This document shows, piece after piece, positions 51,908-62,335 of a stretch of DNA of 64,000 bases. The stretch is from Prorocentrum cordatum (Eukaryota > Sar > Dinophyceae > Prorocentrales > Prorocentraceae): positions 89,278-153,277 of the forward strand of contig CAUYUJ010017883.1 of the NCBI GenBank assembly GCA_963575745.1, given 5' to 3'. The notes beneath the pieces are model-generated. The model was not told the DNA's origin. It made no database searches and saw only the letters and a program-made list of their open reading frames with translations. Positions within the stretch are counted from its first letter, which is position 1. Every line of letters starts with the position of its first letter. The translations under genes and the position numbers were made by a program.

Positions 51908-52545
51908 TCGGCAGCTGATGTCGTGTCGTCGACTCTGCTTCGATCCGAAGCGCCCTCTGCTTCACGGAGGTCGATTCCGATGTCGTGCTGACCTGACAGC
52001 CATTCCATAAAGGTCCAAATGCGTAGCTCTTGCCAGAAGCCATGCTAAGAAGAACAATAACAACGAAATGATTCAACCAGTTTGCTGCCCCGAGCAGACC
52101 CCTCCCCAGTGAACTCGCGCGGATCGGCACGCCTCCATACACACCTGCTGCCCAGCGTACCGGCCCACGGCACCCGCGCGAGAGAGCACGCGGCTTCGGC
52201 AGTCCCTGCCCGAAGGGCGCTGCTGGGGGGTGCCGAGGCCGCACTTCGCTCCGCCTCGTCCGCGGAGCTCCCGTGGCGGCAGAGAAGGCCCGGCCCACGT
52301 GGCCCTCTTGTTCTCCTGGGCGGTGCCCGCGCACTCCCCCGCCCCCCCCGCTGAAGCCTGCCACCCGATCCATGACGATTTCGCGGGGATTGCCTTCGAG
52401 GTGCGTGGCAGGATCCTCGATTCCTCGCCTGTCCACGCCAGTTCCCGAGAGGAGCCTCGCGGAAGCCTGCCTCCGATCCACGGAATCCATGGGGCTGCTG
52501 TAGAGGTTCGTGGCAAGATCTTTGGCTTCTTGCGGGGCTCGTTTC
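51908..52545. other. Unassigned stretch
   Basis: GCCTGTCCACGCCAGTT (52428) recurs as GCCTGTCCACGCCAATT (52766). No gene supported. Confidence 0.3.
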
Positions 52546-52745
52546 GATTCCTTTGATTCGATGCGATTCGATTTCGATGGCTTCCGATTTCGATTCGATT
52601 CGATTTCTGATTCCGATTTGGGCTCCGATTTCTCAACGGAGGTCTACTAGCCTACCGATTTCCGCCGATTCGACTTTTTCCGACTCGGCTGCCGATTTCC
52701 GCCGATCCGATTGATTTCGATTGCAGATCCAACTTATCGATTCGA
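52546..52745 (+). repeat. GATTCGATTTC minisatellite
   Basis: Units of 5-12 bases (GATTCGATTTC, CCGATTTCGATT, CCGATTTCCGCC), without a strict period. Confidence 0.85.
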
Positions 52746-52749
52746 TTCT

Positions 52750-53460
52750 GGGCTTTCCTGTCTTGCCTGTCCACGCCAATTGCCATGAGGGGCAGTGCAG
52801 TTGACTGCAGCCCTGCAGTCGCTGGCGCACCGAAGAGGGCTGCTGGCAAGGCCCCGGCTTCGGGGGGCGGCGCTGGCTGGCGAGCCGCCTGGCTCCCCCG
52901 GATCGCCTTTACGCAGAGGTTTTTGATCTTCTTGATGCCGCTGCTGCTGGAGGCGACCGTCGTCTTGATCTCTTTTATCTCATCGCGGTGCTGCTCCGTG
53001 TGCTCTGTCAGAGCACCAACGTCATTTTTTCAACTTCCTGAACGTGCTCGAACTCTCGAGCTGAGCGTCGAAGGGCACCTGCGAGGTGATTCCTCCGTCA
53101 GCTTCGTCAACTCCTTCACCGCGGATTCCACTTTTGCTTCGTGCGGGACAGGGTCGACACCTGCCGGCTGGCTCTGCTCCAACACTGTGATAGGGGCCGA
53201 TGCATGTTCCCGGGCGGACTCGGAGGATTGCGGCGCAGGGGCTGCTGCGGCAAGTGCATGCGCAGACGGTGCCGTGCCAGCAGGTGCAAGCGGGGCCTCC
53301 ATAAGCCCCGCGGCTCCTGCACTTTGAACCTTGGCCAACATCATCCATCTGCGCGAGCTGCCCTAAGATCTGCGCTCCTTCGAGAGTCCTGAGAATCTGG
53401 GAAACGACGTCTGAGGTCTGAGATGGGATTGTTGCTCCCCTGTCCTTGATGAGGGAAGCG
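52750..53460 (-). pseudogene. Broken coiled-coil gene fragment
   Basis: On the minus strand three frames share a plausible protein: SQTSDVVSQILRTLEGAQIL (about 53430-53360), then an Ala/Pro/Ser-rich stretch with EAKVESAVKELTKLTEES, then after a stop and frameshift near 53030 VGALTEHTEQHRDEIKEIKT and GIKKIKNLCVKAI. Heptad-like helices suggest a coiled coil. At least two lesions. It could be a fragment of a retroelement first ORF or an unrelated gene. Confidence 0.35.
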
Positions 53461-54196
53461 TGGACCGTGATGCTGCCTGTTGTACCCCTACTGGTCATAC
53501 CTTTGTCGATTGTTCGGGTAGCCCCTCTCCCACGCGCTGCGAGAAGGTTCAAACATGCTCGCGGTCTCCTCCGCTCTCCCTGGAGCTCGAGAGAAGGCAC
53601 TGGCCCGCAGACGATGTACACGAGAAGGATGTAGTGCGAAACGCCTGCAAGTCAAGATGACGAGGGTAAACGACTGCGCGATGATATCAGTATGAGGGCC
53701 AGGAGGGAGGAGGTTATCCCAGCACTGCTTTATGACTGCAAGTGTATACCCGCATCTAATGTGCTGCTGGATTTTCACACACACACACACCCGTAGGAAA
53801 CATAACATCAAATTTGTCGATACCAACTTTATGCCAGCTGTGCATTCTAATATTAGTTCTGGGCTTTTCGACATTTGCATCACCATGGGTAGCGTAGCCA
53901 GGGTATATGAATAAAGCTGGTGTACATTTGTTTGGCTAAGATCTCCGCTCAGCAGGAAGTTTGTTTTTATATGCCACCGAGAGAAACATCACGACATCCA
54001 GGTATTTGTTGCATGCTACTCCATTCGGGTATATCTCGGATTCCCCGTCCAAGGCAGAAGACACAACACCACCATGCGTATTCTTGCTACATTGGGTTGT
54101 ATGCAGCCAACATAAAAAAAAGCTGGCAGTAATTCAATCGCCGACGCATCTTCCGATCGGCGTATCGTTCATCAGCCTCGTTTTCTTGCCTGGCCA
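53461..54196. other. AT-richer unassigned stretch
   Basis: A short (CA)n at 53779-53791. Short open frames on both strands; none recognised. Base composition is already that of the block to 56790. Confidence 0.4.
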
Positions 54197-56727
54197 TTAT
54201 AGTTCCAAAGTGGTTCCGCTGGGGGCACCCTGCACTTGACGCAAGAACAGGTTGCCAAATCGGAAGAGGCGAAATCTGACGAACCCTTCGATCACCCACT
54301 GAAGCGACTTAATGATGAAGACGGTCCTGTTCATGTGCGGCACGAACAGGGCTTCGCCTGATATGACTTTAGATTCTTGTGAATGCAACACAGATGTGGT
54401 AGCGCCTGAGCCTAACGCTCCAGGTGTGGCAAACAAGTTGTTGACAGAGTCTAGAATGTCTTAGGAATTGAGCTCTTTGTAGGCTTGCGACGCATCCAAG
54501 ACGCACAGGGTGGGTGTTTGCATGATGTCGTCGCGTTTCTCACAGCGGTGATCAACGTTTCCTGGGCTTGACTTCCGGAGGTAGGCAATTCTGTCTCTGA
54601 ACTCGTTCGAGGCCCAGTGGAGGCTCGTGGACGACCGCCCTGGGGTAATCCTGCGGTTGAGGGAAGCAGCACCACGCGGTACTTTTCGCAAAACGCTTCA
54701 AGGCGGGATGCGGATGAAGGACACGATGTTTCGTGGACAACTGTGCTTTTCTTTGGAACAGATGTGCTGGGGCCGTCTGCCGGGCATGGTTCCGATAGTG
54801 AATCACGCTCTAGGGGGTGCACGTGCGGGAGGTAGCTGACAGCGATCTGCGCCGAAGTTTTTCGACCGATCTTCGGGCTGGTACAGCTCAACCGCACGCT
54901 CCAGTGGAAGCGCGACCAGTTTCCCGCGATCGACCTTCTTCGAACAAGAAAGAGCCAGCTAGCTCATCATCAAACGTCGTGTATTTCCAATCCACTATCG
55001 AGGATCTTTGCCCTCTAGGACTCTGGGACGAAAACGACGCCCTGGACATGCACGGATTTAGCGGGCAAGTTGTCATCAAGGACGGATTCAAACCATGATG
55101 ATACAGCCAGTGGCGACATTCGGTTGCTACTCGCCGTACTTGCTGAAACTGGGCTTGTGGGTTTGTTTGCAGAGGCTGTTTTCCACACAAGTCTAGCTGT
55201 ATTTTCAAGTTCGGTGCTGGTCACGGTACCAAGGTCCTCAACGAGAAGATCTTTGAATTTCTTCTGCGCGTTCATCAACACTCTTCCCGCAAGGTCCATG
55301 GGTTTGTGGACGATAGAAAGCATGTCCGTCACGAGTCGACTCCAACATGGTCTCCTGATACGGTCAGACAGAAGCAACGCTGCCGCCAGGTACCTCTGCA
55401 CTTTGGCTGGGAGAAAACGCTCAGGACGTGGAGCTGCTTTAGCCCGCCCTCGCCTTGTAGGAAGTATCGGGGTTCATGTTTCGTTTTTCCATATGTTGGT
55501 TCCAATATATTTCGGTTAGGTGCGCGCGGGATCTCAGAGGCAGTGACAACATAAACACGCGGTATGGGTCGAGCGGGCCGACGAAGCTTTTGCGGTGTAC
55601 CATATCTGGTAAAACATGCCCATGCACATCATGGTATGCTTGATGTCATGAACCAGCGTCTGCTCAGCATCTCGTTGTCGTTTATTATCGTAAGAATGTG
55701 GGCCAGATGCTGACGAGGTCAGCTGTCGGAGGGTGTCGCCGAAGCTGACGGCGGTTTTTCGCACTTGCTCGTTGCCGTTTGGCCCCTTGTTGGAAAGCTT
55801 TTCAATGACAAGGGGGTCGGTCGGTAGATTTCGGACAGGTGGTTTTCGCCTGAGAGTGGTGCAGCTCAATGAGGGCTGCCTCAACCGCTGCATTCCTGGC
55901 CGAATTTGTCAGCTGTAGAGACATGCCGAAAAACTTCAAACCTGATACCGAGACTTTTTTGGCATACGTGTGCAGCCACGTCGCTCTCGGCACGGATGCG
56001 TTCACGCAACCTGGCAGCTCCATTTGGCAGCTTTCCAGATTGTCGTTCCAATGCGCCTCCACCAATGTTTTTTTGGTGTTTGACACGTGCCCGAATATTT
56101 AAGCGGTCTGAGAATTTTGGGGATCAAGCGAGCAGCCAATCATCACATGATGGAATTGACAAGGACCAGTGTCGATTGAGAGCGCTGCGCACAGTGGTGC
56201 CCAGAATTTTTGGAGGCTCTAGGAGCTCTGGTCTTGGCCTCACTGCTTCAGCCCAGCCAGCCCGGACCGTACATATTGCTAGAATTATCGTCGCCCAGGC
56301 GAAAAAAATTAAATGTTAGTGTTTGTGTTCGTGGACTTGTCAATCATTTGGACGAGGTCCTGCTGGATGGCACGGATAGCTCCGATAAAGGCATCCGATG
56401 GACGGGGCTCCATCGTGTTCGACCGCTTCGGGATTAGAGTGATTGGTCCCAAAAACTGCTTGCACGCCAAGTGACGCCCCCCGTTTTCCCGAACGGTCGA
56501 TCTGCAATACAAGTGTTGCTGCGCAAACGTCTGTATTGCGGCACGTCGTAAACGACTGTCTTGATTTTACAATCTATCAAATCGGTTTCAAATACGTTGC
56601 CAAAATATTTAGGGGAACGTGCACTCTGTGTAGGCATCGGGCGGGCGACAATGAAGACTCCATGCAAGAAGCCCGTGATAAAAAACAAGATGAGCACGGA
56701 CAATATTCCAATACATGTACGAATCAT
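54197..56727 (-). pseudogene. Decayed gene with reverse-transcriptase-like end
   Basis: The minus strand carries a chain of ordinary-looking protein segments broken every 60-130 codons: 56727-56434 (hydrophobic start SVLILFFITGFLHG), 56512-56309, 56086-55802, 55893-55534, 55627-55439, 55401-55015 and 54691-54197. In the last, PTLCVLDASQAYKEL resembles reverse-transcriptase motif A, and after one stop (TAA near 54463) and about 70 residues, LFRFGNLFLRQVQGAPSG resembles motif B (RQ..G.P.G). A YxDD motif was not found downstream. It is probably a dead retroelement or retro-gene; the RT reading is tentative and the upstream segments are unassigned. Confidence 0.4.
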
Positions 56728-56793
56728 ATGTAGGTCATGGATGTGTTGGGCCTTCGGTGCAGAGCTATATCATCGCCACTCTGGTATGAATCC

Positions 56794-57083
56794 CTGACTG
56801 GACTATGGCATTGGTCACTGCAACTGCAACTCTTTGCAACTACATCTCACCAATGCTTGCACGAGAACGCTGATTCGTGTTTTTCACCTGCCGCACCCCA
56901 GTGCAGAGTGCGCGTCTCGAGGCCAAGCGCGTGAGCGCCGACCCAAAGCTTGGCAGGCTTCCCGCACGAATGGCTTGGGATCGGGCACACATGCGCTGTA
57001 GCATGCCCGTTCCATGTCAGAACCATCGGAAAATAAAGAGTCCTGATTGCTTGAACCTTCGTCCTGGCGAGTCCGAAGGTACG
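56794..57083 (+). repeat. Dispersed repeat G, copy 2 (about 290 bp)
   Basis: Direct-orientation partner of 50494-50788, 6.3 kb away, roughly 85 percent alike by eye with a few small indels. The two copies bracket the AT-richer broken-gene block. Confidence 0.9.
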
Positions 57084-57120
57084 AAGCTCCCGCCTCCTTT
57101 CCCCCACCGCGTCATTTTCC

Positions 57121-57217
57121 TGCTCCTCCTGCTCCTCCTGCTCCTCCTGCTCCTCCTGCTCCTCCTCCTCCTCCTCCTCCTCCTCCTCCTCCTCCTCCTC
57201 CTCCTCCTCCTCCTCCT
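57121..57217 (+). repeat. CTGCTCCTC then (TCC)n tract
   Basis: Four or five CTGCTCCTC units pass into pure TCC. In one frame it codes poly-Leu leading into the next entry. Confidence 0.95.
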
Positions 57218-57218
57218 C

Positions 57219-57290
57219 GTGTTCATCATCCCCGTGCTCGCCGTCGCTGTCGCGGTCGTCGCCACCGTCGTCGTCCAGTGCCAGCGTCGT
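57219..57290 (+). CDS. Candidate exon with a membrane-like segment
   Basis: Reads VFIIPVLAVAVAVVATVVVQ then CQRR with about nine in ten codons ending in G or C. It is in frame with the poly-Leu reading of the TCC tract, so a hydrophobic start could be repeat-extended. No clear splice site. Confidence 0.25.
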
Positions 57291-57993
57291 GTGGCGACCC
57301 CCCCCGCTGGGCGGGAAGGTGGCGCCCTGGGGCGCGTGCGGGCACCAGTGGGCGCCCAGCATGTGGAGCATGGAGGTGGGCGGCTGGGACTGGGAGTTTT
57401 ATCGGGGGTGGACAGACCTCCTACCCTGACACGTCGATTAAGGAATTGGCTGTTTTCGGTTCGCGAGAGGGCGTCGCGGCCGTCATTTCTGCGGGTCCAG
57501 GTCCGTCGGTTTCGGTCCCAGGCCGTTTTCACTAAGGGGAGGTCTACTAAAGGGATGTTTGTCCACCGCCGATTTTAGATTGTATATCACGGAAGCTTCC
57601 GCTCGTCTTGGGTGGAATGCATCTCGGTGAATAGCGCCCACTAGCGCTGAACAGCGCCCCAGGGGCGCCCAAATGGCGCCCAACTGGCGCCCAACAGCGA
57701 CCATGAGCGTCCAACCACGCCATGTGAGGGAGATCTTGCACGTCCGCTGTGCACGCGCTTGGGCGCGGCATGGGGCGCCATAGGGACGACCAAGAGCCTC
57801 CGTGAGTTGCTCTCTAAGGCGTTGCCCAAGGCGCTCTTGGCCCGTGGCGTCCCCAGCTTTTCGCGTCACTTTGGGACCTGGGGCTTCGTGGGCCTCGTGC
57901 TGGGGCTCTCTGCGCGCCACCCCGGGCCCCCCCGGAGCGGCTGGGGGCCACCTCGGGCCCGGGGCCACGCTCGGCAGCACCGGAGGGGCCGGG
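57291..57993. other. Unassigned stretch
   Basis: GGCGCCCAA words recur at 57660-57705. No gene supported. Confidence 0.35.
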
Positions 57994-58213
57994 AGCAGGA
58001 GGAGGAGCAGGAGGAGGAGCAGGAGGAGGAGCAGGAGGAGGAGGAGGAGGAGGAGGAGGAGGAGGAGGAGGAGGAGGAGGAGGAGGAGGAGGAGGAGGAG
58101 GAGGAGGAGGAGGAGGAGGAGGAGGAGGAGGAGGAGGAGGAGGAGGAGGAGGAGGAGGAGGAGGAGGAGGAGGAGGAGGAGGAGGAGGGAGGAGGAGGGA
58201 GGAGGAGGAGGAG
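57994..58213 (+). repeat. 0.22 kb GGA purine tract
   Basis: Starts with GGAGCAGGA units and becomes pure (GGA)n. Confidence 0.95.
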
Positions 58214-59157
58214 GATGACGATTATGCTGGATTGTGTCGCTTATGGGCCCGTAAGCAGACGGCGGCAGCCAACCTTGCTCCTGCCAGCACCGTGCCCCAG
58301 GCGAGGCGAGAAAGTCAGATCCCGCCGCCAGTTTTCTTCCTTTTCGGCGTCCCGGGGCCCGGATGGCCCTCGAAATTCTGGCCAGAGCACCCCGCGACGG
58401 GTCCGGAGGAGGAGGAGGCACCGAAGACCTTTGGCAACGCGCGGAGGAGTCGCGCCAGAAGTCCTGCGCACTCCGCATCGTCCTGGCGCCCTTTCTGCAA
58501 GGGCTCCCTCGAGGGCGCGAAGTTATTCGCGCTGCGCGCTTCGCCATTCGGCTCCGACACCTCCTTATCCTCCTCTTCTCCCCTGGGAGGCGGCGCGTGG
58601 GCGCGAAGTTATTCGCACTGCGCGCTTGGCGCAGCGCGAAGCGCGAAGTTCGGAGCCCTTGTTTCTGGGCCTCGGGGTCGTCAAGGCGCGACTCCGGATG
58701 CCAAGCCGGCCCCGGGGGAAGGGGTCCAGAGTCCCAGGGCCCAGCGGCGCGAGGAAGCTCAGCGTCAGTCGTCGGAGGTCCCGGCGTGCACGGCCGCTGG
58801 GCACCCCGCGGGCCCACTCGCTGCCAGGCCTTGGCGTGCGTATACGCCAGGCCCCCTGGTCGGAAACGGGAGCATGTACATTTCTTTCTGGCGTTTTTGT
58901 TTGTCAATCCCACGACTTTTTGAGGGTCGGGGACGACGTCGGGGTGGTGTGGTGTATACTTCTCCCTCGTTTTCCAAGGGAGACAACGACAAATGTATAC
59001 ACCAGGATCCCGTATACACCAGGATCCGCGTTCCTGTGCGAATTTCAGCGCAGGGTCGGAAAAAGGCGTCAGTGTATGGAGCTCGTTTCCCTACCTGGGG
59101 CCGTCGGCGGGGTGGTGTCGCTTGTTTTCTGATCCAGGGTGGTGGTGGTGGTGTTCG
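58214..59157. other. GC-rich unassigned stretch
   Basis: Open on both strands for hundreds of bases because of composition. GCGAAGTTATTCGC occurs at about 58518 and 58605 followed by CTGCGCGCTT, a short direct repeat. GTATACACCAGGATCC is tandemly doubled at about 58994-59027. Confidence 0.35.
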
Positions 59158-59167
59158 CTGGCGGATC

Positions 59168-60080
59168 GAAGCCGCCTACGGCGAACCACCTCCGCCCCCT
59201 GCCTCTTGGAATCGCCCATGTGGCCGAGTCTGCCAAGCTATCGGACCATGTGTTCCCCCAGCCGTTGTGGAAACCCTTCGGGGAACACTTGGGAGAGGAC
59301 GGCGGGGAGGATCAGGAGGAGGAGGAGGAGGAGGAGGAGGAGGAGGAGGAGGAGGAGGAGGAGGAGGAGGAGGAGGAGGAGGAGGAGGAGGAGGAGGAGG
59401 AGGAGGAGGAGAAGGGGGCATCTTGGGAGCCTCTGGGGACACGCTTGGGGCCTCCTGGGAGCTTCCTAGGGCCCTTTTGGAGGCATCTTGAGGGCCTCTG
59501 TGGGCCTCTTGGGGGCCTTCGGGGGCTTCTCGGGAGCCTCTTTGGCCGTCTTAGGGCGTTCCTGGCCCGTCTGATGCCGTCGGAGGCAGTCTTGGAGGCC
59601 TCTTTGGCCCGACTTGGGGCCCTCTTGGGGTGCTCCAGGGCCGTCCTGGAGGCCATCTTGGGCGTCTTGGAGGCCTCTTGGGCGGTCTTTGGGCCCTCTT
59701 GGGCCCGTCTTGGGGGCCTCTTGGGCCGTTCTGGGGCCATCTTGGAGGCCTCTTGGGCGATCTTGGGGCGACCTTGGGGGCCTCTTGGGCCGTCTTGGGC
59801 TGTCCGAGGGCTGAAACGAAGCAAATGCCAAAATTCTTCCAAATCCGAAGGCAAATCTGTAATTTTGGCCTCTTCGGGTCCTCCTGGAGGATAACTCGGA
59901 GGCCTCTTGGGCCGTCTTGGGTTGTCGGAGGGCTGAAAAGAAGCAAATGCCCAAATCCTTCAAAGACCTTAGCAACTCCCGCGATTTTGGCCTCTTGGAG
60001 CGCTCTTGGGAGGCCTCTTGGAGGCCTCTCCGGTCGTCTGGGGACCATCTTGGACTTTTTAGAGCGATCGTTCGGCGACT
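59168..60080 (+). repeat. Composite repeat H4
   Basis: Head 59168-59307 with the stem GTGTTCCCC (59250-59258) / GGGGAACAC (59280-59288). Then (GGA)n 59308-59413, TTGGGAGCCTCTGGGGACAC, the GGCC/TCTTGG tail, and two conserved modules (about 59811-59890 and 59929-60000); the first has arms GCCAAAATT / AATTTTGGC. Confidence 0.85.
59308..59413 (+). repeat. (GGA)n at the fixed internal position of composite repeat H4
   Basis: About 35 units starting right after GGGGAGGATCA, as in H5. Confidence 0.95.
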
Positions 60081-60159
60081 CCGGGCCCTATTGGACCGTC
60101 TTGGGGGCCTCTGCAGGCCCTCTTGGCCCGTCTTGGGGCCCCCTTGGGCCCGAAAGAGA

Positions 60160-60480
60160 CGCTCGCGAGAAGTCGAGCCAAGGTCCAGTGGGCACGCGGC
60201 GAGCCCAGGGAGACTTGCGAATTCGGGGCCCGGGCCCCCGGAGAAACCCTCGGGACGAGGATCGGGGCCCGGGGGGTGAGGCAACGGACCCGAGGACACG
60301 CCCACTCCGTGCCCAGCGGCACGGCGGCGGACACCTCGAGGCAGCGGCATCCGTACACGTCCACCGTCACTGGTCTGGGCCGTGCTGGGCCCAGGAGCGG
60401 TGCAGTCGCCGCCCTGGCCAGGGCCAGATGGGCCTGCTCGTCTTCGCGATGGCATTTTCGAATGTGGGCGGAGGACTGCC
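60160..60480. other. Unique island inside the composite-repeat region
   Basis: Free of GGCC/TCTTGG units. One plus frame reads ordinary protein (WARGEPRETCEFGARAPGET; later SSSRWHFRMWAEDCLLSAS) with moderate G/C-ending bias. The minus strand is also open. No assignment. Confidence 0.2.
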
Positions 60481-60960
60481 TGCTCTCCGCGTCCTGGGCC
60501 ATCCTGAGGCCATCTCGGGCCGTCCTGCGTGCGTCTTGGGCCGCCTTGGCCACACCGCGCTGCCACCTCGGGCTCTTCCGGGGCCGTCTTGGCCGTCTTG
60601 GAGGCGTCTTGGGGACCACCTTGGAAGCCCTCTTGGGCCATCTTAGCCGTGTTGGAGGCGATTTGACCAGCCAGGTGGTGGAATTAGGAGCAGCCTTCTG
60701 GGTGGCTGGCGGGCTGGGCCGAGACCCCACGAACCAAGAGCCTGCTAGTCATTCGGCACGCCGTGCACCCCTGTGGCAAGACCACAGTGGGCGGCGGATC
60801 GAAGACGCCTACGGCGAACCACCCGCCCCCTGCTTCTTGGAATCGCCCATGTGGCCGAGCGTTGTGGCAAGAGCTCTGCCAAGCAGCTATCGGACCATGT
60901 GTTCCCCCAGCCGTTGTGGAAACCCTTCGGGGAACACTTGGGAGAGGACGGCGGGGAAGA

Positions 60961-61318
60961 TCAGGAGGAGGAGGAGGAGGAGGAGGAGGAGGAGGAGGAG
61001 GAGGAGGAGGAGGAGGAGGAGGAGGAGGATGAGGAGGAGGAGGAGGAGGCGGGGGAGGAGGCGGGGGAGGAGGAGGAGGAGGAGGAGGAGGAGGAGGAGG
61101 AGGAGGAGGAGGAGGCGGAGGCGGAGGAGGCGGAGAAGGAAGAGGAGGAGGAGGAGGAGGAGGAGGAGGAGGAGGAGGAGGAGGAGGAGGAGGAGGAGGC
61201 GGCGGCGGAGGCGGAGAAGGAGGAGGAGGAGGAGGAGGAGGAGGAGGAGGAGGAAGAGGAGGAGGAGGCGGAGGAGGAGGAGGAGGAGGAGGAGGAGGAG
61301 GAGGAGGAGGAAAAGAAG
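60961..61318 (+). repeat. (GGA)n at the fixed internal position of composite repeat H5
   Basis: About 119 triplets with GGC and AAG variants; the same insertion point as in H4, but more than three times longer. Confidence 0.95.
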
Positions 61319-61814
61319 GGGGCATCTTGGGAGCCTCTGGGGACACTCTTGGGGCCTCCTAGGAGCTTCCTAGGGAACTCTTGGAGCTTGGAGGCGCCCT
61401 GGGGGCCCTCTTGGAGGCCTCTTGGGGGCCTTCGGGGGCTTCCCGGGGGCCCCTGTGGCCGTCTTGGCGGCCTCCTCGCCCCTCTGACGCCGTCAGACGC
61501 CATTTTGGGGGCCTCTCTGGGCCGACTTGGGGCTTTCTTCGGGTGCTGCTCCAGGGCCGTCCTGGAGGCCATCTTGGGTGTTTTCCAGCCTCTTGGGCCG
61601 TCGTGGGGCCCTCTTTGGCCCGTCTCGGGGGCCTCTTAGGCCGTTCTGGGGCCATCCCGGAGGCCACTTGGGCGATCTTGGGACGATCTTTGGGGACTCT
61701 TGGGCCGTCTTGGGCTGTCCGAGGGCTGAAACGAAGCAAATGCCAAAATTCTTCCAAATCCGAAGGCAGATCTATGATTTTGGCATCTTCGGGCCTTCCA
61801 GGAGGATCTCTTGG

Positions 61815-62335
61815 AATGCTCCAGGGCCGTCTTGAAAGCTTTCTTGGGCGTCTTAGAGGCCTCTTGGGCCGTCTTTGGGCCCTCTTGGGCCCGTCTTGGA
61901 GGCCTCTTGGGCTGCTCTGGGGCCATCCTGGAGGCCTCTTGGGCGATCTTGGGGCGATCTTTTGGGGGCCGACTTGGGGCCCTATTCGAATGCTCCAGGG
62001 CTGTCTTGAAAGCTTTCTTGGGCGTCTTAGAGGCCTCTTGGGCCGTCTTTGGGCCCTCTTGGGCCCGTCTTGGAGGCCTCTTGGGCTGCTCTGGGGCCAT
62101 CCTGGAGGCCTCTTGGGTGATCTTGGGGCGATCTTTTGGGGGCCGACTTGGGGCCCTATTCGAATGCTCCAGGGCTGTCTTGAAAGCTTTCTTGGGCGTC
62201 TTAGAGGCCTCTTGGGCCGTCTTTGGGCCCTCTTGGGCCCGTCTTGGAGGCCTCTTGGGCTGCTCTGGGGCCATCCTGGAGGCCTCTTGGGCGATCTTGG
62301 GGCGATCTTTGGGGGCCTCTTGGGCCGTCTCGGGC
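61815..62335 (+). repeat. Three tandem units of 173-174 bp
   Basis: GAATGCTCCAGGGC begins at 61815, 61988 and 62162; the units are almost identical over their length. A fourth start at 62539 lies apart. Amplification must be recent compared with the diverged tail around it. Confidence 0.9.

Noticed and set aside
53887-53905. GCGTAGCCAGGG as a leader start
   Set aside because: Match ends after eight bases.
58232-59491. 419-codon plus frame and 476-codon minus frame
   Set aside because: Both strands are open together because of GC content and absence of TA-rich stops; no recognisable domain.
61494-61515. GCCATTTTGG, the middle of the spliced leader
   Set aside because: Part of the composite-repeat tail (GACGCCGTTTTGGGGG in other copies); flanks do not match.
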